A DNA stretch of 35,879 bases, taken from positions 1 to 35,879 of the forward strand of contig JAVHXQ010000038.1 of assembly GCA_031119555.1 (NCBI GenBank). Direction: 5' to 3'. Source of the DNA: Candidatus Dactylopiibacterium sp. (GTDB taxonomy: Bacteria; Pseudomonadota; Gammaproteobacteria; Burkholderiales; Rhodocyclaceae). Of this stretch, positions 1 through 8,921 are shown piece by piece (position 1 is the stretch's first letter; each line of letters starts with the position of its first letter). Made by a program: the position numbers and the translations under genes. The notes under the pieces are model-generated. The model was given only the letters and a program-made list of their open reading frames with translations. It was not told the DNA's origin and did not search any database.

Positions 1-2
1 AC

Positions 3-383
3 ACCTACCTGTTCAACCGGGGCGACGGGCAGGACACGATCAATGATCAGGGGTATGGCTACTGGGGTGCCGGCGGTGCGGACCGCATCGTGTTCGGCCC
101 CGATGTGGCCGCCAGTCAGATCTGGCTGCGACGCGTAGGCAACAGCCTTGAACTCAGTCTCATCGGTACGAGTGACAAGACCACCGTTGAGAACTGGTAT
201 TCCGACGCAGCCTATCGCATCGAAGAGTTGAGAGCGGGTGACGGAAAGGTTTTGCTCGACAGTCAGGTGGAAGCGCTGGTGACTGCCATGGCCGCCTTTG
301 CCCCGCCCGCCGCAGGGCAGACTTCGCTGCCGCAGGCATACCAGGGCAGCCTGGAAACCGTGCTCGCCGCGAGCTGGCGATAA
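3..383 (+). CDS. RTX/haemolysin-type calcium-binding protein, C-terminal fragment
   Basis: This is the 3' end of a larger gene that begins before the window; the reading frame is open from base 3. It shows an RTX-like stretch (NRGDGQDTIND), then the block typical of the region after RTX repeats (GADRIVFGPDV, TVENWYSDAAYRIEELRAGDGKVLLDSQVEALVTAMAAF), and a short C-terminal tail. In type I secreted proteins the uncleaved secretion signal is C-terminal. The next two genes encode the ABC exporter and membrane-fusion protein of such a system, so this protein is the likely cargo, an inference from position. Whether it is an enzyme, adhesin or toxin cannot be told because the N-terminal part is missing. 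Confidence 0.8.
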   Translation, partial: TYLFNRGDGQDTINDQGYGYWGAGGADRIVFGPDVAASQIWLRRVGNSLELSLIGTSDKTTVENWYSDAAYRIEELRAGDGKVLLDSQVEALVTAMAAFAPPAAGQTSLPQAYQGSLETVLAASWR

Positions 384-400
384 GGCGCGTCTGCGCGCTT

Positions 401-442
401 CGAGAAGCCCGCGACGGGGCTGCTGCCCTGTCGCGGGTCTCG
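401..442 (+). terminator. Strong hairpin between RTX gene and exporter gene
   Basis: A 12-bp stem (CCCGCGACGGGG paired with CCCTGTCGCGGG, one G-T wobble) encloses a 6-nt CTGCTG loop. CGAGA/TCTCG arms extend it across a 2-nt bulge. No T-run follows, so it is not a textbook intrinsic terminator. It may attenuate transcription or protect the 3' end of the abundant RTX mRNA, so that the exporter is made at a lower level than the cargo (inference). Confidence 0.5.
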
Positions 443-471
443 CCTTGAACTGCTGATCCCCCGGACTCACG

Positions 472-2904
472 ATGCCTTCACAGAACGCACCCGGCCCGCA
501 GGCCGCGCTGCAGAGCGGCTCCGTTGTTCACCCTGTTGCCGATGACGCTGCGCAAGCCGCTCCCCGCCCGCCCGACAGCGGCTTGCAATGCCTGGTGATG
601 CTTGCGCGGTTTCATGCGCTGGCGGCCGACGCGGAGCAGCTGGCGCATGAGTTCGGCGCCGGCGGCGCGGGCTTTGGCCGCACCGAGATCCTGTTGGCGG
701 CGAAGAAGCTGGGGCTTGCGGCCCGGTGCGTGCGGCCACATCCGGCGCGCCTCGAGACCACCCCGCTGCCGGCGATGGCGGCGTGTCGCGAGGGGGGCTT
801 CATCATCCTCGCGCGCGTCGAGAAGGCGTCGGATGCGCCTGCGGGAGTGCGTCCCCGCCGTGAGCAGGACGCGGCCGGCGGGGCGGGCACGCCTGCCGAC
901 GCAGCGCTTCATGGCGGCCCGGCGCCGGGCATGCGTGCAAGCGCGGGCGCGGGGGATGCGGGCGAAGCCGGCGCTGGTGCCAAAGCCAATGCCGGAACCG
1001 AAGCCGACGCCGAAGCCGAAGCCGACGCCATGGCGGTGCCCGACCCCCACGCGGCGGGGCCTCGCCTGCTGATCCACGACCCGCGGGTCGAGCGGCCCGA
1101 GGTGCTTACGCTGGCGCAGTTCCAGGCGCGCTGCACGGGGGAATTGATCCTCTTCACCTCGCGCGCCTCGCTGGCCGGCGAGCTGGCCCGGTTCGACTTC
1201 AGCTGGTTCGTGCCGGCCGTGGTCAAGTACCGCAAGCTGCTGCTCGAAGTGTTGCTGGTCTCGGTGGTGCTGCAGGGCTTTGCGCTGGTGACCCCGCTGT
1301 TCTTCCAGGTCGTCACCGACAAGGTGCTGGTGCACCGGGGCCTGTCCACGCTGGACGTGATCGCCATCGGGCTCATTACGGTCACGGTCTTCGAGGTCCT
1401 GCTGACGGCGCTGCGCACCTACGTGTTCGCGCACACCACCAGCCGTATCGACGTGGAGCTGGGCGCGCGGCTGTTCCGCCACCTGCTGAGCCTGCCGCTG
1501 GCCTACTTCCAGGCGCGCCGGGTGGGCGACTCCGTGGCGCGGGTGCGCGAGCTGGAGAACATCCGCGCCTTTCTCACCGGCAACGCCATCACCCTGGTGC
1601 TCGATCTCGTGTTCTCGGTGGTGTTCATCGCCGTCATGCTGTTCTACAGCGGCGTGCTCACGCTGATCGTGCTGCTGTCGCTGCCGTGCTATGCCCTGAT
1701 CTCCGGGCTCATCATTCCGGTGCTGCGCACGCGCCTGCAGGAGAAGTTCAATCGCGGCGCCGAGAACCAGGCCTTTCTGGTCGAGACGATCTCGGGCATC
1801 GATACCGTGAAAGCGATGGCGGTCGAGCCGCAATGGACGCGCAAATGGGACCAGCAACTGGCCGCCTACGTGGGCGCGAGCTTTCGCACCGTGTCGCTGA
1901 GCACGCTGGCCAACGCCGGGGTGAGCTTCGTGAGCAAGCTGGTGACGGCGCTGACGATGTACTTCGGCGCCAAGCTCGTGATCGAAGGCAAACTCTCCAT
2001 CGGCCAGCTCATCGCCTTCAACATGCTCGCCGGCCACGTGTCGCAACCCGTGATGCGCCTGGCCAACCTGTGGACGGATTTCCAGCAGACCGGTATCTCG
2101 GTGCAGCGCCTGGGCGACATTCTCAACACCCGCAGCGAGGTGGCCAGCGCGCGCAGTGCCCTGCCGCCGCTCAAGGGGCAGATCGTGTTCGACGCGGTGA
2201 GCTTCCGTTACCGGCCCGAAGCGCAGCGCGTGATGCAGGAGGTGAGCCTCGCCATCCAGCCCGGCGAGATCATCGGCATCGTCGGCCGCTCGGGCTCGGG
2301 CAAGAGCACGCTCACCAAGCTCGTGCAGCGCCTGTACGTGCCGGAGCAAGGGCGCGTGCTGGTCGACGGTGTCGATCTGGCCGTGGCAGATGCGTCATCG
2401 CTGCGCCGGCAGATCGGCGTGGTGCTGCAGGACAACATGCTGTTCAACCGCTCGGTGCGCGAGAACATCGCCCTGAGCGACCCCGGCGCGCCGCTCGAAG
2501 CCGTGATGCGGGCGGCGCATCTGGCCGGCGCGCACGACTTCATCACCGAGCTGCCCGAAGGCTACGACACCATGGTCGGCGAGCACGGCTCCACGCTCTC
2601 GGGTGGTCAGCGTCAGCGCATCGCGATTGCCCGCGCGCTGATCAACAACCCGCGCATCCTCATCTTCGACGAAGCCACCAGCGCGCTCGACTACGAGTCC
2701 GAACGCATCATCCAGCACAACATGAAAGCCATCTGCAAGGGCCGCACGGTGCTCATCATCGCGCACCGGCTCTCGGCCGTGCGCGACGCGCACCGCATCA
2801 TCGTGATGGAGCGCGGCCAGATCGTGGAAGAAGGCAGCCATGCCGCGCTGGCCACTCGCGAGGGCGGACACTACGCCCGCCTTTACCGCTTGCAGCAGGG
2901 CTGA
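472..2904 (+). CDS. Type I secretion ABC transporter (HlyB-type permease/ATPase)
   Basis: The product (810 aa) is an inner-membrane exporter that uses ATP to drive RTX proteins through a channel formed with an HlyD adaptor and a TolC-like outer-membrane protein. Residues about 30-125 form a C39-peptidase-like domain in which the catalytic Cys position reads Asp-Ser36-Gly. It should therefore bind substrate rather than cleave it, as in HlyB. Residues about 126-198 are a low-complexity Gly/Ala/Glu insert absent from typical HlyB (about 707 aa), which accounts for the extra length. A transmembrane region spans about 235-540. The nucleotide-binding domain has Walker A GRSGSGKST (about 605), signature LSGGQRQR (about 709), Walker B ILIFDEATSALD and H-loop His765. 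hlyD follows after 100 bp. Confidence 0.93.
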   Translation: MPSQNAPGPQAALQSGSVVHPVADDAAQAAPRPPDSGLQCLVMLARFHALAADAEQLAHEFGAGGAGFGRTEILLAAKKLGLAARCVRPHPARLETTPLPAMAACREGGFIILARVEKASDAPAGVRPRREQDAAGGAGTPADAALHGGPAPGMRASAGAGDAGEAGAGAKANAGTEADAEAEADAMAVPDPHAAGPRLLIHDPRVERPEVLTLAQFQARCTGELILFTSRASLAGELARFDFSWFVPAVVKYRKLLLEVLLVSVVLQGFALVTPLFFQVVTDKVLVHRGLSTLDVIAIGLITVTVFEVLLTALRTYVFAHTTSRIDVELGARLFRHLLSLPLAYFQARRVGDSVARVRELENIRAFLTGNAITLVLDLVFSVVFIAVMLFYSGVLTLIVLLSLPCYALISGLIIPVLRTRLQEKFNRGAENQAFLVETISGIDTVKAMAVEPQWTRKWDQQLAAYVGASFRTVSLSTLANAGVSFVSKLVTALTMYFGAKLVIEGKLSIGQLIAFNMLAGHVSQPVMRLANLWTDFQQTGISVQRLGDILNTRSEVASARSALPPLKGQIVFDAVSFRYRPEAQRVMQEVSLAIQPGEIIGIVGRSGSGKSTLTKLVQRLYVPEQGRVLVDGVDLAVADASSLRRQIGVVLQDNMLFNRSVRENIALSDPGAPLEAVMRAAHLAGAHDFITELPEGYDTMVGEHGSTLSGGQRQRIAIARALINNPRILIFDEATSALDYESERIIQHNMKAICKGRTVLIIAHRLSAVRDAHRIIVMERGQIVEEGSHAALATREGGHYARLYRLQQG

Positions 2905-3004
2905 GCGGCCCGCAGGCCGCGCCCCGTCTCCCGCGCACCGACCGAATAACGATCAAGTGCCGATCGAGACCGACCCAATACCGAACACGGACGCCTCCAT
3001 CACC

Positions 3005-4432
3005 ATGACCCTCAGGCTACGGCTCCAGGCCGCCTCCGATCTGCTTCAGCGCTACGGCGCGGTGTTCCGCCACGCCTGGGCCCAGCGCCACGCCATGACC
3101 GGCCCGGGATTCAACCGCCACGAGGCCGAGTTCCTGCCCGCCGCGCTTGCGCTGCAGGAAACGCCCGTCTCCCCCGCGCCGCGCATCGCCCTGTGGCTAC
3201 TGATCGCCTTCGCCACGTGCGCCCTCATGTGGACCCTCTTCGGCAAGATGGACATCGTGGCCACGGCCCCCGGCAAGATCGTGCCCAACAGCCGCACCAA
3301 GACCATCCAGCCCTTCGAGCGCGCCACCGTCAAGGCCATCCGCGTGCAGGACGGCCAGCACGTGCGCGCGGGCGAGGTGCTCGTGGAGTTCGACGCCACC
3401 GTGACGGAGGCCGAGCGCGACCGCCTGACGCGCGAACTGGCGGCCGCGAAGCTGCAGGTGCTGCGTGCGCAAGGCATGCTCGGCGCGCTCGACGCCGGCC
3501 GGATCCCCCCGCTCGAGCGGCCGCTCACGACGCCCGCCCCGCTGTGGCAGGAGACCCTGAGCCTGCTCGACGGCCAGTTCCGTGAATACGCCGACAAGCG
3601 GGCCCGGCTCGACTCCGAGATCGCCCAGCGCGAAGCCGAACAGCGCTCCACGCAGGAGCTGATCCACAAGCTCGAACAGACCGCGCCGATCGCGCGCCAG
3701 CGCGCCGAGGACTACCGCGACCTGCTGGGCCGCAACTTCATCTCGCGCCACGGCTACCTCGAAAAGGAACAGGCGCGCATCGAACTGGAAGCCGACCTGG
3801 CCACCCAGCGCAGCCGCCTGCGCGAGCTTGCCGCAGCGCTGCGCGCCGCGCAGGTGGCGCGCACGGCGCTGGCCTCCGAAACGCGCCGCATCCAGCTCGA
3901 CAGCATCAACCAAGGCATGCAGAAGGCCGACAGCCTCGCCCAGGAGCTGCTCAAGGCCGACTCCCGCAACCGGCAGACCGTGCTGGCCGCCCCGGTGAGC
4001 GGCACGGTGCAGCAACTGGCCGTGCATACGGTGGGCGGCGTGGTGAAGGAGGCCGACCCGCTGATGCTCATCGTGCCGGACGAAGCCTCCGTCGAGATCG
4101 AGGCGATGCTGGAGAACAAGGACGTGGGCTTCGTGCGCGCGGGCCAGGAAGCGGAAGTGAAGATCGAGACCTTCCAGTTCACCAAGTACGGCACGATCCC
4201 GGCACGCGTCGTATCGGTCTCCCACGACGCGATCAACGACGACAAGCGCGGGCTGATCTATGCCACGCGCGTCAAGCTCGAGCGCGCCACGCTGGAAGTC
4301 GACGGCCGCGAGGTACGCCTGTCGCCGGGCATGGCGGTGGGCGTGGAGATCAAGACCGGCAAGCGCCGCGTGATCGAGTACTTCCTCTCCCCGCTCATGC
4401 AGTACGGACACGAAAGCCTCAGGGAGCGCTGA
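3005..4432 (+). CDS. Type I secretion membrane-fusion protein, HlyD family
   Basis: The product (475 aa) is the periplasmic adaptor linking the ABC exporter to a TolC-like channel. HlyD is about 478 aa, which supports the ATG at 3005. The frame is open upstream, but that part overlaps the exporter gene and reads as non-family sequence. A short cytoplasmic N-terminus is followed by one membrane helix at about residues 59-79 (IALWLLIAFATCALMWTLFG). Then come a beta-barrel/lipoyl-like half (GKIVPNSRTKTIQPFE, VKAIRVQDGQHVRAGEVLVEFD), a long Arg/Glu/Ala-rich helical hairpin, the second lipoyl half (APVSGTVQQLAVHTVGGVV) and a C-terminal barrel (VVSVSHDAINDDKRGLIYATRVKL). No TolC gene follows, so the outer-membrane component must be encoded elsewhere. 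Confidence 0.92.
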   Translation: MTLRLRLQAASDLLQRYGAVFRHAWAQRHAMTGPGFNRHEAEFLPAALALQETPVSPAPRIALWLLIAFATCALMWTLFGKMDIVATAPGKIVPNSRTKTIQPFERATVKAIRVQDGQHVRAGEVLVEFDATVTEAERDRLTRELAAAKLQVLRAQGMLGALDAGRIPPLERPLTTPAPLWQETLSLLDGQFREYADKRARLDSEIAQREAEQRSTQELIHKLEQTAPIARQRAEDYRDLLGRNFISRHGYLEKEQARIELEADLATQRSRLRELAAALRAAQVARTALASETRRIQLDSINQGMQKADSLAQELLKADSRNRQTVLAAPVSGTVQQLAVHTVGGVVKEADPLMLIVPDEASVEIEAMLENKDVGFVRAGQEAEVKIETFQFTKYGTIPARVVSVSHDAINDDKRGLIYATRVKLERATLEVDGREVRLSPGMAVGVEIKTGKRRVIEYFLSPLMQYGHESLRER

Positions 4433-4534
4433 GCGGGGGCGGGCTGCCGGCTGGTTCTCTGGCGCATCGGAGACAGGGCGGAACGGGCGCTCGCGGGCGG
4501 GCCGTGGCCTGCCGGCGGCGGTCGAGCGAAGCGG

Positions 4535-5098
4535 TCAGGCCCCCGGTAGCGCGGGGGCGGGCTCCAGGGTGTCTTCCCGCAAAATGAAGGTGCCTTCGCG
4601 GCGGTCGTGGAAGTAATTGCGCAAGGCCAGCGTGATGGAGCGGAAGGCAAGTTCCTCCCACGGAATTTCGTTTTCGCTGAAAAGTTGCGTTTCCAGCGAC
4701 TCGTCTCCTGGCGAGAACCCGGTATCAAGCAATCGCGCGCGATAGATCACGTGCACCTGGCTGATGTATGGGATATTTACCACCGTGTGCAACCCCTGCA
4801 GCTCGACGCGCGCGCAGGCTTCCTCCATCGTTTCCCGCAGCGCGGCCTGGGCCAGGGATTCATCGGCTTCCATGAAACCGGCGGGCAGCGTCCAGAACCC
4901 GAGGCGGGGCTCGATGGCGCGGCGGCACAGCAGGATGCGATCTTCCCAGACCGGCAGGCAGCCGACGACGAGCTTCGGGTTGTGGTAGTGGATGGTGCCG
5001 CAGGCGGGGCAGACCTGTCGCGGGCGTTGATCTCCGGGCGGGATCAAGGTTTCCACAGGGCCGCCGCAGGCGCCGCAGTAAAGGGGAAAATCGGGCAT
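4535..5098 (-). CDS. Zinc-ribbon NUDIX hydrolase
   Basis: The product (187 aa from the ATG at 5098) starts MPDFPLYCGACGG. An N-terminal zinc ribbon is formed by two Cys pairs (YCGACG, VCPACG), followed by IHYHNPKLVVGCLPV. The NUDIX box reads G-x5-E-x7-REtmEEacA: the catalytic RE..EE core is intact, but the usual Gly near the end is Cys. The family hydrolyses nucleoside-diphosphate-linked compounds, such as ADP-ribose or NADH-like dinucleotides; the substrate cannot be predicted. An in-frame ATG further upstream (to 5206) would add about 36 residues that do not look like the family. The gene is convergent with hlyD and divergent from the GGDEF gene. The 102 bp between it and hlyD show no convincing terminator. 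Confidence 0.85.
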   Translation of the reverse strand: MPDFPLYCGACGGPVETLIPPGDQRPRQVCPACGTIHYHNPKLVVGCLPVWEDRILLCRRAIEPRLGFWTLPAGFMEADESLAQAALRETMEEACARVELQGLHTVVNIPYISQVHVIYRARLLDTGFSPGDESLETQLFSENEIPWEELAFRSITLALRNYFHDRREGTFILREDTLEPAPALPGA

Positions 5099-5107
5099 AT
5101 CCCATGC

Positions 5108-5136
5108 AGCATAGCGCGTCGCCGTGAGCAGGTGAA
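5108..5136 (-). promoter_or_regulatory. Possible sigma-70 promoter of the NUDIX gene
   Basis: On the minus strand TTCACC, a 17-nt spacer and TATGCT lie directly upstream of the NUDIX ATG. The expected start would fall only a few bases before the start codon, so the mRNA may be nearly leaderless. Each hexamer matches consensus at 4 of 6 positions, so the call is tentative. Confidence 0.35.
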
Positions 5137-5211
5137 GCGCACAGAGAGCCACAGACAAGGGAATGGATTCAGGACCATTCCGCGAGAGATCCGGAAAGCG
5201 CAGCAAGCAGG

Positions 5212-6780
5212 ATGATCAACCGAAAAGAGATACACGACGCCTGGAACGAAGTGGTGCAGGCCTGGAAACCTGTCTGGCAGGGGGACAACAGTCTGGAACT
5301 GTGGGTCGCCTTCATGCTGCATTGCGACCGCCTCAATGCTCTTGCGCGCCAGCAGGGGCTGGCCGCGCTGGGCAGCGCGCTGGAGCCGCTGCTGTCGCTG
5401 GTCGAGCGGCTGGATGAGCCGGACGTGGCTCACCGCGCCGAGGTCGACCGCCTGCTGCCGGGGGTCCTGGCGGCGGTGCGCACCGCCTGCGGGCCGGCGC
5501 CGCGCCACGACGCGACGAGCATGAGCGCCGAAGAGGAAGGCATGCCGCTGATCGTGGTGCTTTCCGATGCGCCCGACCTGCTCGAGGAACTCCTGATGCA
5601 GATGGAGCACTTCGGCTACGCGCTCAAGGTGTTCAGCGATTTTCGCGCCGGGCTGCTGTTTGCCCAGACGCGTCGTGCGACGGCCCTGATCGTCGAGCTG
5701 GGCGCCCAGATCGGCGAAGCAGCCACCAGTGCCGTGCAGCAGGCGCGCGAGTTCGGCATTCCGTGGTTCGCGATGTCGGGCTATGGCAATTTCGCGTTGC
5801 GCCTGCAGGCCGTGCGGCTCGATGCGCAGGGCTTCTTCCTGCAGCCGCTCACGGCCACGGCGATCGCGGATGCGATCGATCCGCTGGGCTTCGCCGTGCG
5901 CGACGAGCCTTATCGCGTCATGATCGTCGATGATTCCGTGACCGTGCTGGCTTCCGTGCAGCGTGCGCTGAGCGCGTTTCCCAACCTCAACTTCCGTGCC
6001 GTGCGCCAGCCCGAGCTGGTGCTCGAGACTTTGCTGGATTTCACGCCCGACGTGCTGCTGCTCGACTTCCACATGGACGGCTGCACGGGGCTGGAGGTGG
6101 CCAAGATCATCCGGCAGAACAAGGCCTTCGAGTCCATCCCGCTGATCTACCTGACCAGCGAGACGAGCGAGGCGATCCAGCTCGAGGCCATGCGCCATGG
6201 CGGTGACGACTATCTGACCAAGCCCATCAGCCAGGCGCAGCTCGTCAATACCGTGATCAGCAAGGCCCAGCGCTACCGCAGCCTGCGCAAGCTCATGGCC
6301 GAGGACAGCCTGACCGGCCTCTACAACCACGTGAAGACCAAGGCGCTGCTGCAGCATGCGTTGCTGCAGGGCGAACGCCAGGGGCACGCGGTGAGTTACG
6401 CGATCCTGGATATCGACTATTTCAAGCGCGTCAACGACACCTATGGCCATACCATCGGAGATCGTGTCCTGCGTTCGCTCGCGCGCTATCTGCGCCAGCA
6501 CGTGCGCAAGGCCGACATCGTGGGGCGTTATGGCGGTGAGGAATTCGCGATCGTTTTCGTCGACGCCACGGTCGAGCAGGCGAAGGAACGTCTCGAATTG
6601 ATACGCGAGGGCTTTGCGCGCATCTATCACACCTACGATGAGGGGATTTTCGCGGTAACCTTCAGCGCGGGCCTGGCGCAGTACCCGACCTACCCGAGCA
6701 TGATGGATCTCATGGTGGCGGCCGATCATGCGCTCTACGCGGCCAAGCGGGCCGGGCGCAACCAGATCAGCTGTGCCTGA
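5212..6780 (+). CDS. Diguanylate cyclase response regulator (pseudo-REC, REC, GGDEF)
   Basis: The product (522 aa) makes the second messenger cyclic di-GMP from two GTP. The N-terminal 100 residues are helical and unassigned. Residues about 112-220 look like a receiver fold but have no acidic pocket or phospho-Asp. Residues about 233-350 are a canonical receiver with Asp240/Asp241, phospho-acceptor Asp285 (LLLDFHMDG) and Lys337 (YLTKPIS). The GGDEF domain has an intact GGEEF active site (441-445) and an RxxD inhibitory site (RKAD) five residues before it, so it should be active and product-inhibited. No cognate histidine kinase lies beside it. Its position before an HDOD-GGDEF gene and flhDC suggests a role in the motile/sessile switch (inference). 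Confidence 0.9.
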   Translation: MINRKEIHDAWNEVVQAWKPVWQGDNSLELWVAFMLHCDRLNALARQQGLAALGSALEPLLSLVERLDEPDVAHRAEVDRLLPGVLAAVRTACGPAPRHDATSMSAEEEGMPLIVVLSDAPDLLEELLMQMEHFGYALKVFSDFRAGLLFAQTRRATALIVELGAQIGEAATSAVQQAREFGIPWFAMSGYGNFALRLQAVRLDAQGFFLQPLTATAIADAIDPLGFAVRDEPYRVMIVDDSVTVLASVQRALSAFPNLNFRAVRQPELVLETLLDFTPDVLLLDFHMDGCTGLEVAKIIRQNKAFESIPLIYLTSETSEAIQLEAMRHGGDDYLTKPISQAQLVNTVISKAQRYRSLRKLMAEDSLTGLYNHVKTKALLQHALLQGERQGHAVSYAILDIDYFKRVNDTYGHTIGDRVLRSLARYLRQHVRKADIVGRYGGEEFAIVFVDATVEQAKERLELIREGFARIYHTYDEGIFAVTFSAGLAQYPTYPSMMDLMVAADHALYAAKRAGRNQISCA

Positions 6781-6903
6781 TGCGCGAGAAGTGGCAGGGC
6801 AGGGTGGCGGGCGCCGGCAGGTCGGGCGGATCCGCACGTAGTCATTCCGGGCGGCGCGGCGTTCATTCGGGTGCCGCCCTCTTCGTACCAGCGCTTTGAT
6901 CCG

Positions 6904-8892
6904 ATGGATATCTTTCGCTTCGAACAACTGAAAGCCTCGGGCGACCTGCCGTCGCCCAAGGGCGTTGCCCTGGCCATCATGCGTCTGACCTTGCAGGACG
7001 ACGTTTCGATGGCCGATCTGGCCCAGCTCATCCGCTCCGATCCGGCCTTCGTGGGGCGCCTCGTGAAGGCGGCCAACGGGGTGGTCGGCTACGGCAGGCG
7101 GGCCATCGTCTCGATTCCCGACGCGCTGACCGTGCTGGGCCTGCCCGCCGTGCGCAACATGGCGCTGGGTTTCTCGCTGCTCAACAACTATCGCAACGGG
7201 GCCTGCGAGGGCTTCGACTACTCCGATTACTGGGCTTCGTCGCTGCTGACGGCTGTCGGTCTGCAGGCGGTGACGCATCGCACGCGGGTCGCCGCGCCGG
7301 AGGAAACCTATTGCCTGGGGCTGCTCTCGCGCGTGGGGGAACTCGCGCTCGCGACGCTGTACCCGCATGACTATGCGCGCGTCTGCCGCGCGGCGGAGGG
7401 CGACCGCGCCCGGCTGCTGGAACTCGAAGCCGAGGCTTTTGCCACCACGAACGCCGAGCTGGGCGCCGCGATGATGGCGGACTGGGGTTTTCCGCGCATG
7501 TTCTCCGACGCGGCCTTCAGCATTTCCGCCGGTACGCTGGACAGTCACCCGCAGGTCTCGCGCCCCGGCATCCTGGAGCGCTCGCTGTCCTTCGCCGACA
7601 CGCTCAGCCGGCTCTGGAAGGCCGACGACGCCGGCCGCGCGGCGGGCCGCGCGATGCTCTTCGAGCTGGGCTCCTCCTTGCAGTTCGACGACGAGGCGGT
7701 GCATGAAATCGCCTCTTCGGTCACGCGCGAATGGCTCGAATGGAGCAGCCTGCTCGACGTGCCGGTGGCGTTCAGCTCGCCCTTCGAAGGGCTGCTGGCC
7801 GTGCCGGCCGAGCCGTTGCCGGCGGCGCAAGCCGAGCCCGACGGCGGCTCCGCCCCCGCCGTGGCGGACGGGGTGCCGGCGGTGACCAGCGGGCGCCAGC
7901 GCGTGCTGCTGGCCGAGCCCGTCGAAGCGGAGCGCGAGGCGCTGCGCACGGCCTTGATCCAGGCCGGCTACGAAGTGGCCTGCGCGAGCGATGGCTTCAG
8001 CGCCACCGAGATGGCGCTCGAGTTCGTGCCCGAGATGCTGCTGCTCGCCGACGGGCAGCCCGACGTGGCCACGGCCGAGCTGCTGTCCGCGCTTCGCCGC
8101 ACGCGCATCGGGCGGGGCATCTACATCGTGCAGCTCAGCCGCGAAGGTGGCGAGGATGCCTTGCTGGGCGCCCTCGAAAGCGGCGCCGACGACGTGCTCG
8201 TGAAGCCGGTCTCGGCGCGCCTGCTGCTGGCCCGGCTCGCCGCGGGCAGGCGCCTGACCTCGCTGCACAACGAGATCGAACAGGACCGCGAAGAAATCCG
8301 CCATTTCGCCGCCGAACTCGCGGTGAGCAACCGCCGCCTCAAGGAAGTGGCGCTCACCGACGTGCTCACGGGTTTTCCGAACCGTCGCTTCTTCAACGAG
8401 CGCCTGCGCCGCGACTGGGATGAGTCGCTGCGCAATCACCGCCCGCTGTCGTGTCTGCTGCTCGACGTCGATCACTTCAAGGAGATCAACGACGCGCGCG
8501 GCCACGACACCGGAGACCGCGTGCTGTGCCGCGTCGCGGCCGCCATCCGCAGCGCGATCCGCTCGCAGGACACCCTCGCGCGGCTGGGCGGCGACGAGTT
8601 CGTGGTGCTGTGCCCCGACGCCGGTCTCGAGGCCGCGCTGCTGTGCGCGGAGCGCATCCGGCGCGCCGTGCAGGCCGTCGTGCTGCTGCCCGAGATGGGT
8701 GGGCTGACGCTGGGGGTCAGCGTGGGCGTGGCCACGCGCGACGCCAGTGCGAATTCGCCCGAGGAGCTCATCAAACGGGCCGATCAGGGGCTCTACCAAG
8801 CCAAGCAGGCGGGGCGTAACCGGGTGGGCTCGGTGCAGCCCTTGCGCGGTGGCCGACCCCGGCCGTTGGGCCCTTTCGAAAAAAATGCCTAA
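6904..8892 (+). CDS. HDOD domain - degenerate receiver - GGDEF diguanylate cyclase
   Basis: The product is 662 aa from the ATG at 6904 (MDIFRFEQLKASGDLPSPKG), chosen because the family-like sequence starts there; an in-frame GTG at 6871 is an alternative. Residues about 8-260 form an HDOD domain, a non-hydrolytic relative of HD domains found in signalling proteins. Residues about 330-450 resemble a receiver but lack its chemistry: the acidic pair reads AEP, and the phospho-acceptor motif reads LLLADGQPD with the Asp one place out. Only the Lys (LVKPVS) is kept. The GGDEF domain is complete (GGDEF 562-566) with an RxxD inhibitory site (Arg553, Asp556). The stop codon overlaps the sigma-28 promoter at 8890. 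The 123 bp upstream hold no clear signal. Confidence 0.88.
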   Translation: MDIFRFEQLKASGDLPSPKGVALAIMRLTLQDDVSMADLAQLIRSDPAFVGRLVKAANGVVGYGRRAIVSIPDALTVLGLPAVRNMALGFSLLNNYRNGACEGFDYSDYWASSLLTAVGLQAVTHRTRVAAPEETYCLGLLSRVGELALATLYPHDYARVCRAAEGDRARLLELEAEAFATTNAELGAAMMADWGFPRMFSDAAFSISAGTLDSHPQVSRPGILERSLSFADTLSRLWKADDAGRAAGRAMLFELGSSLQFDDEAVHEIASSVTREWLEWSSLLDVPVAFSSPFEGLLAVPAEPLPAAQAEPDGGSAPAVADGVPAVTSGRQRVLLAEPVEAEREALRTALIQAGYEVACASDGFSATEMALEFVPEMLLLADGQPDVATAELLSALRRTRIGRGIYIVQLSREGGEDALLGALESGADDVLVKPVSARLLLARLAAGRRLTSLHNEIEQDREEIRHFAAELAVSNRRLKEVALTDVLTGFPNRRFFNERLRRDWDESLRNHRPLSCLLLDVDHFKEINDARGHDTGDRVLCRVAAAIRSAIRSQDTLARLGGDEFVVLCPDAGLEAALLCAERIRRAVQAVVLLPEMGGLTLGVSVGVATRDASANSPEELIKRADQGLYQAKQAGRNRVGSVQPLRGGRPRPLGPFEKNA

Positions 8893-8916
8893 AGTTGTCA
8901 GCGACCGTGCCGATAA
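8890..8916 (+). promoter_or_regulatory. Sigma-28 (FliA) promoter upstream of a candidate sRNA
   Basis: TAAAGTTG, an 11-nt spacer and GCCGATAA: the -10 element is a perfect match to the enterobacterial FliA consensus and the -35 is close to it. The first base coincides with the stop codon of the HDOD-GGDEF gene. Two further FliA-type sites in this window (before motA and before the first cheV) have the same 11-nt spacing. An intrinsic terminator lies about 95 nt downstream, before flhD. Confidence 0.75.
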
Positions 8917-8921
8917 GACGA

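Noticed and set aside
1002..1032. GCCGAAGCC/GCCGAC-type short tandem repeats considered as a DNA repeat or CRISPR-like element
   Set aside because: They are codon-level repeats inside the exporter's low-complexity insert, with no spacers or regular array.
2840..3004. In-frame upstream extension of hlyD
   Set aside because: It would overlap the end of the exporter gene, and the residues are Pro/Arg-rich and unlike HlyD N-termini; the ATG at 3005 gives the family length.
4433..4534. Possible bidirectional terminator between hlyD and the NUDIX gene
   Set aside because: GCTGCCGGC and GCCGGCGGC can pair, but the loop would be over 50 nt and there is no T-run on either strand.
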